From an uncultured Pelagibacteraceae bacterium (lineage in GTDB: Bacteria; Pseudomonadota; Alphaproteobacteria; Pelagibacterales; Pelagibacteraceae): DNA of 38,179 bases. Numbering within the stretch: the first letter of the stretch is position 1; every line of letters begins with the position of its first letter. The notes under the pieces were generated by a model that saw only the letters and a list, made by a program, of their open reading frames with translations, did no database searches and had not been told where the DNA came from. A program made the position numbers and the translations under genes. Shown here piece after piece: positions 33,166-38,179 of the stretch. Where the stretch lies: the NCBI GenBank assembly GCA_902604035.1, contig CACKXG010000006.1, forward strand, positions 1-38,179, given 5' to 3'.

Positions 33166-34277
33166 TGAAAAAAATATTATTTAGAAAATTACTGCTAGAT
33201 TATATGACCTTTTTTTTAATTGCGTTATTAAGCACAAGTACAATTATTTGGGTGTTTCAAGCAGTAAATTTTCTAGATATCATGATTGAAGATGGTAGAG
33301 ATTATCTTGTTTATATTAATTATTCATTGCTAAATTTTCCAAAAATTTTTAGTAAATTATTTCCTTTTGTTATTTTTTTTAGCTTGTTTTATGTCACTTT
33401 GAGGTATGAAAATAGCAATGAATTAATAATTTTTTGGAATTTTGGTGTAAACAAAATTCAGATAATTAATTTTATTTTTTTAATCTCAATCTTGATGATG
33501 CTAATCCAAATTATATTTACGTCTATAATAGTTCCAAAGTCACAAGACAAAGCAAGATCATTTTTAAGAAGTTCTGATGTAAACTTTTTTGGAAACTTTA
33601 TAAAACCTAAACGATTTAATGACACAATTAAGGGCGTGACTATTTATACAGAAAGAAAAGATGAAGAAGGAAAACTTTATAATTTGTATATAAAAAAAGA
33701 AATCAAAAATGAAAATATTCAAATTACATATGCAAAAAAAGGTGAATTTAAAGAGTTAAATAATTTGCCTATACTTGTTTTGTATGACGGGCAAACAGTT
33801 ACGGAACAAAATGATGATATTACTATATTTAGATTTTCAAAGTCAGACTTTTTACTTAAAAATTTTAAATCAAACACAATCTTACATAAAAAAACTCAAG
33901 AATTAGATACAACTAGTTTATTTAGATGTATTTTAAGATTTCAATATACAAAAGAACAAAAATATAAAAATGATTATATTGAAAATTGTACAAAAGAAAA
34001 TTTTACAAATATCATTAAAGAAATATATAAAAGAATTTTTATACCTATATACATTCCTTTACTAATGATGCTGCCACTTATCTTGATTATATCTTCAAAA
34101 GAAAATACAAATTATTCTAAAATAAAATTTATCACTTTTAGCTTGGGATTAATTTTTATAATTTTTTCAGAGACAACTATTAGGTTAATATCAAACAAAT
34201 TAACAATTAATTATTTAATAATCTCAATTCCAATTGTGTTATTATATTTAATATTTTACAAAAAATTTAAATTTTAA
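33165..34277 (+). CDS. lptF: LPS export permease LptF (YjgP/YjgQ family)
   Basis: A 370-aa protein with three membrane helices at each end (about 12-30, 58-80, 96-120, then three after 285) around a periplasmic beta domain, the YjgP/YjgQ architecture. It starts KKILFRKLLLDYMTFFLIAL and contains VPKSQDKARSFLRSSD. LptF and LptG form the membrane part of the LptB2FG ABC transporter that extracts LPS from the inner membrane. LptF rather than LptG follows from gene order. It is 5 bp ahead of lptG. Confidence 0.92.
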   Translation: MKKILFRKLLLDYMTFFLIALLSTSTIIWVFQAVNFLDIMIEDGRDYLVYINYSLLNFPKIFSKLFPFVIFFSLFYVTLRYENSNELIIFWNFGVNKIQIINFIFLISILMMLIQIIFTSIIVPKSQDKARSFLRSSDVNFFGNFIKPKRFNDTIKGVTIYTERKDEEGKLYNLYIKKEIKNENIQITYAKKGEFKELNNLPILVLYDGQTVTEQNDDITIFRFSKSDFLLKNFKSNTILHKKTQELDTTSLFRCILRFQYTKEQKYKNDYIENCTKENFTNIIKEIYKRIFIPIYIPLLMMLPLILIISSKENTNYSKIKFITFSLGLIFIIFSETTIRLISNKLTINYLIISIPIVLLYLIFYKKFKF

Positions 34278-34282
34278 AGAAT

Positions 34283-35356
34283 ATGAATGTATATACTAAA
34301 TTTCTTACTATACTATTTCTTAAATCCCTAATTTTTATAACAACGATTACTATAAGTTTAGTTTTTATATTAAATTTATTAAGTGAACTTGATTTTTTTA
34401 AAAATATTAATACTGAAACTTATTTCTTATTATTTTTATCAGTCTTAAATGCTCCATCCATGCTGTTTGAAATTTTTCCATTTATTTTACTAATTACAAC
34501 GCAGCTTTTTTTTATTAAACTTTTTAACAATAATGAAATTGAAGTTTTTAAATATTCAGGTTTAAAAAACTCAAAAATACTTGGAATAATTAGTATTAAT
34601 GCTTTATTAGTTGGCTTAATTATTACAACCCTATTTTACAATCTTTCATCGAATTTAAAAAATTTTTATTTGGAACTAAAATCTCCATTTACATCAGATG
34701 GAAAATATTTAGCTGTTATAACAAATAATGGATTGTGGATTAAAGATGAGGTAAATGAAAAAATATTAATAATAAACGCTTCCAAGATTGAAAGAAATTT
34801 TCTAATTGATGGCTTTATTAGCGAATTTGATAAAAATTATAATATTCAAAAAAACTATAAAAGTAAAAAAATTGATATTTCTAAAAATCAATGGGAAATC
34901 TTAGATGTTAAAATTTATGAAAATAATAATTACAAAAAAGAAGAAAAAGTAAAACTTCAAACAAATTTTGATTATAAAAAAATTCAGAGTTTATACTCTA
35001 ATTTGTCATCCTTAAGTCTTAATGAACTTTATGAATTAAGAAAAAATTACATAAAATTGAATATTTCAATAACAGAAGTCAATTTGCAAATACTTAAAAT
35101 AATCACATACCCAATTTATTTACTCTTGATAGTTATTTTCTCTGCATTGGTAATGCTTAATGTAAAACAAATTAAAGGAAATACTTTTAAAATTACTATA
35201 GGGTTATTTGCGTCTGTTTTAATATATTATTTAAATAACTTTTTTTATGTTTTAGGGAGTACGGAAAAAACAAATTTAATAATTTCTATATCATGTCCTT
35301 TAATACTACTAAGTATAACTAATCTTTTAATGATAAATAAAGTAAATGAAAAATAA
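34283..35356 (+). CDS. lptG: LPS export permease LptG (YjgP/YjgQ family)
   Basis: A 357-aa YjgP/YjgQ protein with the same six-helix plus periplasmic domain layout (helices about 10-30, 50-75, 95-115 and three after 265). NNEIEVFKYSGLKNSKILGI after the second helix is the conserved coupling-helix region. It partners LptF in LPS extraction; lptB is not in the window. Its end overlaps the lptD start by 11 bp, so lptF-lptG-lptD-surA is one transcript. Confidence 0.92.
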   Translation: MNVYTKFLTILFLKSLIFITTITISLVFILNLLSELDFFKNINTETYFLLFLSVLNAPSMLFEIFPFILLITTQLFFIKLFNNNEIEVFKYSGLKNSKILGIISINALLVGLIITTLFYNLSSNLKNFYLELKSPFTSDGKYLAVITNNGLWIKDEVNEKILIINASKIERNFLIDGFISEFDKNYNIQKNYKSKKIDISKNQWEILDVKIYENNNYKKEEKVKLQTNFDYKKIQSLYSNLSSLSLNELYELRKNYIKLNISITEVNLQILKIITYPIYLLLIVIFSALVMLNVKQIKGNTFKITIGLFASVLIYYLNNFFYVLGSTEKTNLIISISCPLILLSITNLLMINKVNEK

Positions 35357-37964
35357 TATTTATAAATATTTAATTTTAATCTTTTTATATATATTCTTAC
35401 CTATTAAATCTTATAGTTTAGAACAGTTTAACTTTGATATTACAAATATTGAAATTTTAGAAAATGGAAATTTATTTAAAGGTAAAGATAAAGGTGTAAT
35501 AACTTCTGAAAATGGTATTGTGATAAATGCAGATTCTTTTGAGTATAATAAAATTAAAAATATACTAAATGCGAGTGGTAACGTTAAAATAGAAGACAAA
35601 ATTCAAAAGATTGTAATATTTACAGATAGCATTACTTACCTAAAAAATTTAGAAATTATTTTAACAAAAAACAACTCAAAAGCTATCACCGAAGATAAAA
35701 AAATCATAACTGCTGATAATTTCAAATATGAAAAAAATAAAAACATAATTAATGCAAATGGAAGTGTATATTTGGAAGATAAAAATAAAGATTATTCAAT
35801 TTCCGCGGAAGAAATAACTTTTTTTAAGAATGAAGAAAAAATTATTTCAAAAGGTAAAACAAGTTCATTAGTTCAATCAAAGTATAAAATTAACTCAAGC
35901 GATATTTTATTTTTAATTAATGATCAAATAATAAGTTCAAATAATGATACTATCTTAAAAGATAACAATTTAAATTTATATAATCTTGATGATTTTGTAT
36001 ATCTTATAAATGATGAACAGCTTAAAGGAAATAATATAGTTGCTATATCGAATTATGGCCTTCCAAAGGCTGACAAGTTATACTTTAAAAATGCTATAAT
36101 TAATTTAAAAGATCAAAGTTTTATTGCCAAAGACACAAAGATTGAAATCCATAATGATGTATTTGGCAACCCTGATAATAATCCTCGAATTAAAGGTGTT
36201 TCTTCAAAGAAGGAGCAAAATATTACTACAATAAAAAAAGGAGTTTTTACAAGTTGCAATGAAAACGAAAATTGTCCATCATGGTCAATAAAAGCAAAAG
36301 AAATCAAACATGACAAAAATAAAAAACAAATTATTTATGATAGCGCAATACTAAAAATTTATGACATTCCAATTTTGTATTTTCCAAAATTTTTTCATCC
36401 AGATCCAACTGTAAAACGACAATCTGGACTACTTAAACCTCAATTAAATAATTCTCGTATACTTGGAAACTCCTTAACAGTTCCATATTTTTATGCAATG
36501 TCAGAAAGTAACGACTTTACTTTTACTTCATCATTATTTGATAAAGATATTCAGATGCTTCAAACGGAGTATAGGGAAGTTGGAAAAAACCATAATTTAG
36601 TTGCTGATTTTGGTTTTACCAAAGGTTATAAATCCTCTTACTCTAATAAGAAAAAAAATTTAAATCATTTTTTTGGACAATATAACCTAAATTTAAATTT
36701 AGAAAATTTCTTATCAAGTAAATTTTATTTATCTTCAGAGCGTGTATCAAATGATACATATTTAAAAATATTTGATGCAAACATTGATAATAACAAAGTG
36801 AAACCAAAGAATTTTGATGTTTTATCAAATGAAATTAAATTATTTTTAGATCACAAAAATTATGATTTTGAGACTGGTTTTCAATCTTTTGAAAATCTTT
36901 CTGCTCAAAAATCAGATAAATATCAATATGTACTTCCTTATTATAAATTTAATAAAAAACTTTCTCAAAATTTTATAAAAGGTTCATTAAAACTATCTTC
37001 ATCTGGGGCAAATGAATTAAAGAATACAAATAATTTAAGAACAAAATTAATTAACGATATCTCTTACAGAAGTCTCGATTTTATTACAAACCAGGGAATT
37101 AAAAATAATCTTAATATAAATTTAAAAAATTTAAATTCATTAGGTAAAAAAGATTCACTATATAAATCTAGTCCTCAATTAGAATTAATGTCTAATTTCG
37201 AGCTTGTTTCATCCTTACCATTGCTTAAAAAAAACAATCAAAACTTTAATTATATTACTCCTAAACTCTCATTGAGATTTAATCCTGGAGACATGAAAGA
37301 TTATTCAACATCATTAGAGAAAAAAATAAATATAGATAATATATTTTCAGATAATAGACTTGGATTAACTGACTCATTTGAGTCAGGAAGATCATTAACC
37401 TTAGGATTAGATTATAAAAAAGAAAATTTACAAGACATTAATAAATATTTTGAAATGAAAATTGCAACTGTTTTGAGAGATAAAACTGAAACAAATATCC
37501 CAAAGATTTCAACTATTAATAGGAAAGGATCAAATTTATTTGGTTCAGTAAAAAATAAATTTTCTGAAAAATTTGAGTTAGATTATAATTTTGCTGTAGA
37601 TAATGATTTAAAAACATTCGAATACAATAGTGTTCAAACAACATTTTCGTTAAATAATTTTATCACTGAGTTTAATTTTGTTGAGGAAAATGGAGAAATG
37701 GGTGATAACAGTTTTCTTGAAAATTCAACAAGCATCACTTTTGATGAAAACAATTTTTTAACATTTAACACAAGAAGAAATAGAAAAATTGACCTCACCG
37801 AATACTATAATTTAGTTTACGAGTACAAGAATGACTGTCTAATAGCAGGAATTAAATATAAGAAGACTTATTATGAAGATAGAGATCTAAAACCCTCGGA
37901 AGACTTATTTTTTACCATATCTATAATTCCAATTACAACTTATGAACACAAATTAAGTCAATAA
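35346..37964 (+). CDS. lptD: LPS-assembly outer membrane protein LptD
   Basis: An 872-aa protein with a signal peptide (cleavage near residue 24), an N-terminal LptA-like (OstA) region built from at least two clear 61-residue repeats (about 56-116 and 117-177), and a C-terminal beta-barrel. The family transition is seen in GVFTSCNENENCPSWSIKA and YDIPILYFPKFFHPDPTVKR, then QSGLLKPQ. LptD inserts LPS in the outer leaflet. Cysteines are few: two in the SCNENENC segment and one near the C-terminus (NDCLIAG), the usual pattern outside enterics. It overlaps surA by one base. Confidence 0.93.
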   Translation: MKNNIYKYLILIFLYIFLPIKSYSLEQFNFDITNIEILENGNLFKGKDKGVITSENGIVINADSFEYNKIKNILNASGNVKIEDKIQKIVIFTDSITYLKNLEIILTKNNSKAITEDKKIITADNFKYEKNKNIINANGSVYLEDKNKDYSISAEEITFFKNEEKIISKGKTSSLVQSKYKINSSDILFLINDQIISSNNDTILKDNNLNLYNLDDFVYLINDEQLKGNNIVAISNYGLPKADKLYFKNAIINLKDQSFIAKDTKIEIHNDVFGNPDNNPRIKGVSSKKEQNITTIKKGVFTSCNENENCPSWSIKAKEIKHDKNKKQIIYDSAILKIYDIPILYFPKFFHPDPTVKRQSGLLKPQLNNSRILGNSLTVPYFYAMSESNDFTFTSSLFDKDIQMLQTEYREVGKNHNLVADFGFTKGYKSSYSNKKKNLNHFFGQYNLNLNLENFLSSKFYLSSERVSNDTYLKIFDANIDNNKVKPKNFDVLSNEIKLFLDHKNYDFETGFQSFENLSAQKSDKYQYVLPYYKFNKKLSQNFIKGSLKLSSSGANELKNTNNLRTKLINDISYRSLDFITNQGIKNNLNINLKNLNSLGKKDSLYKSSPQLELMSNFELVSSLPLLKKNNQNFNYITPKLSLRFNPGDMKDYSTSLEKKINIDNIFSDNRLGLTDSFESGRSLTLGLDYKKENLQDINKYFEMKIATVLRDKTETNIPKISTINRKGSNLFGSVKNKFSEKFELDYNFAVDNDLKTFEYNSVQTTFSLNNFITEFNFVEENGEMGDNSFLENSTSITFDENNFLTFNTRRNRKIDLTEYYNLVYEYKNDCLIAGIKYKKTYYEDRDLKPSEDLFFTISIIPITTYEHKLSQ
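35511..35876 (+). repeat. tandem LptA-like repeats in LptD
   Basis: The protein segments NADSFEYNKIKNILNASGNV and TADNFKYEKNKNIINANGSV lie 61 residues apart, each followed by an acidic KIEDK/YLEDK strand. A weaker third unit begins SKYKINSSDILFLINDQI near residue 178. These are turns of the beta-jellyroll. Confidence 0.7.
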
Positions 37965-38179
37965 TGTTTAAAAAAATTATTATTATTGTATTTTGTTTAT
38001 GCAATTTCTTTGTTGTTAGTTCACTTTCTTCTGAAAATAAAATTTTATTTAAGGTAAATAATGAAATTATTTCAACAATAGATATTTTTAATGAAATATC
38101 TTATTTAAAATTAATAAATCCAAATTTAAAAAGTATTAATCAAGAAAATTTATACAATATTGCAAAAAACTCTTTAATA
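37964..38179 (+). CDS. surA: SurA-like periplasmic chaperone/peptidyl-prolyl isomerase, N-terminus only
   Basis: 72 codons are visible before the right window edge, from an ATG that overlaps the lptD stop (TAATG). The protein begins MFKKIIIIVFCLCNFFVVSS, a signal peptide, followed by ILFKVNNEIISTIDIFNEISYLKLIN, which matches the SurA N-domain (AVVNDEVI...DI). The position after lptD is the standard one for surA in proteobacteria. SurA escorts beta-barrel proteins such as LptD to the Bam complex. The PPIase domains lie outside the window. Confidence 0.85.
   Translation, partial: MFKKIIIIVFCLCNFFVVSSLSSENKILFKVNNEIISTIDIFNEISYLKLINPNLKSINQENLYNIAKNSLI

Noticed and set aside
1-38179. Mobile elements, prophage, toxin-antitoxin, defence genes or CRISPR
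   Set aside because: Every frame of size is explained by housekeeping or envelope families; no transposase, integrase, terminal inverted repeats or regularly spaced repeats were seen, and base composition is even throughout.

Overview
The window is a dense, strongly AT-rich piece of bacterial chromosome. I read 39 protein-coding genes: 36 complete, one complete small gene of 56 codons, and two cut by the window ends. I see no tRNA, rRNA, insertion sequence, prophage or CRISPR array, and no gene-free stretch longer than about 140 bp. Gene content (NDUFA12-type complex I accessory protein, DUF2155, HdaA-like DnaA relative, DUF2066, SUF system with an IscR-type regulator, glnA without glnB beside it, thiS-thiG) together with very low GC, overlapping genes and tiny intergenic gaps points to a streamlined alphaproteobacterium, most likely SAR11 / Candidatus Pelagibacter. 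That assignment is inference from recognition, not from a search.

Layout: 1-2315 holds the end-cut moaB, a TSUP permease, a DMT/EamA exporter and a YbaK-type tRNA deacylase. glnA (2453-3859) stands alone with a good Shine-Dalgarno. 3869-10275 on the minus strand is an iron-sulfur block read iscR-sufB-sufC-sufD-sufS-sufU-sufT-sufA, followed by a 56-aa unknown protein. It is driven from a promoter at about 10300-10326 that is covered by a near-perfect type 1 IscR operator. 10413-13483 carries an alpha/beta hydrolase, anmK and tyrS. 13480-19336 (minus) is the PBP1A gene, prfB with an intact programmed +1 frameshift, and a large AsmA/YhdP-like envelope protein. rne follows at 19437.

21247-22240 (minus) is thiS-thiG. 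22257-24468 is aroQ-accB-accC, facing NDUFA12 and DUF2155. A stand-alone protein resembling the C-terminal part of class II ribonucleotide reductase (NrdJb-like) lies at 25309-26133. aspS, hdaA and a DUF2066 protein run leftward to 26135, and purM-purN run rightward from 29669. ndk and pepA (minus) face the outer-membrane biogenesis cluster lptF-lptG-lptD-surA (plus), which runs off the right end.

What stands out is compaction. All eight convergent junctions lie between an 11-bp overlap and a 21-bp gap, and no intrinsic terminator is visible. Several divergent starts are only 9-16 bp apart, so promoters must sit inside the opposite gene or give nearly leaderless mRNAs. Two TTG-started genes use Shine-Dalgarno sequences embedded in the last codons of the preceding gene. 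I found no clear candidate for a wholly new defence or metabolic system. The least explained items are the NrdJb-like protein, the small protein opposite glnA with its repeat-bearing promoter region, and an RNase E that lacks the Zn-link cysteines.
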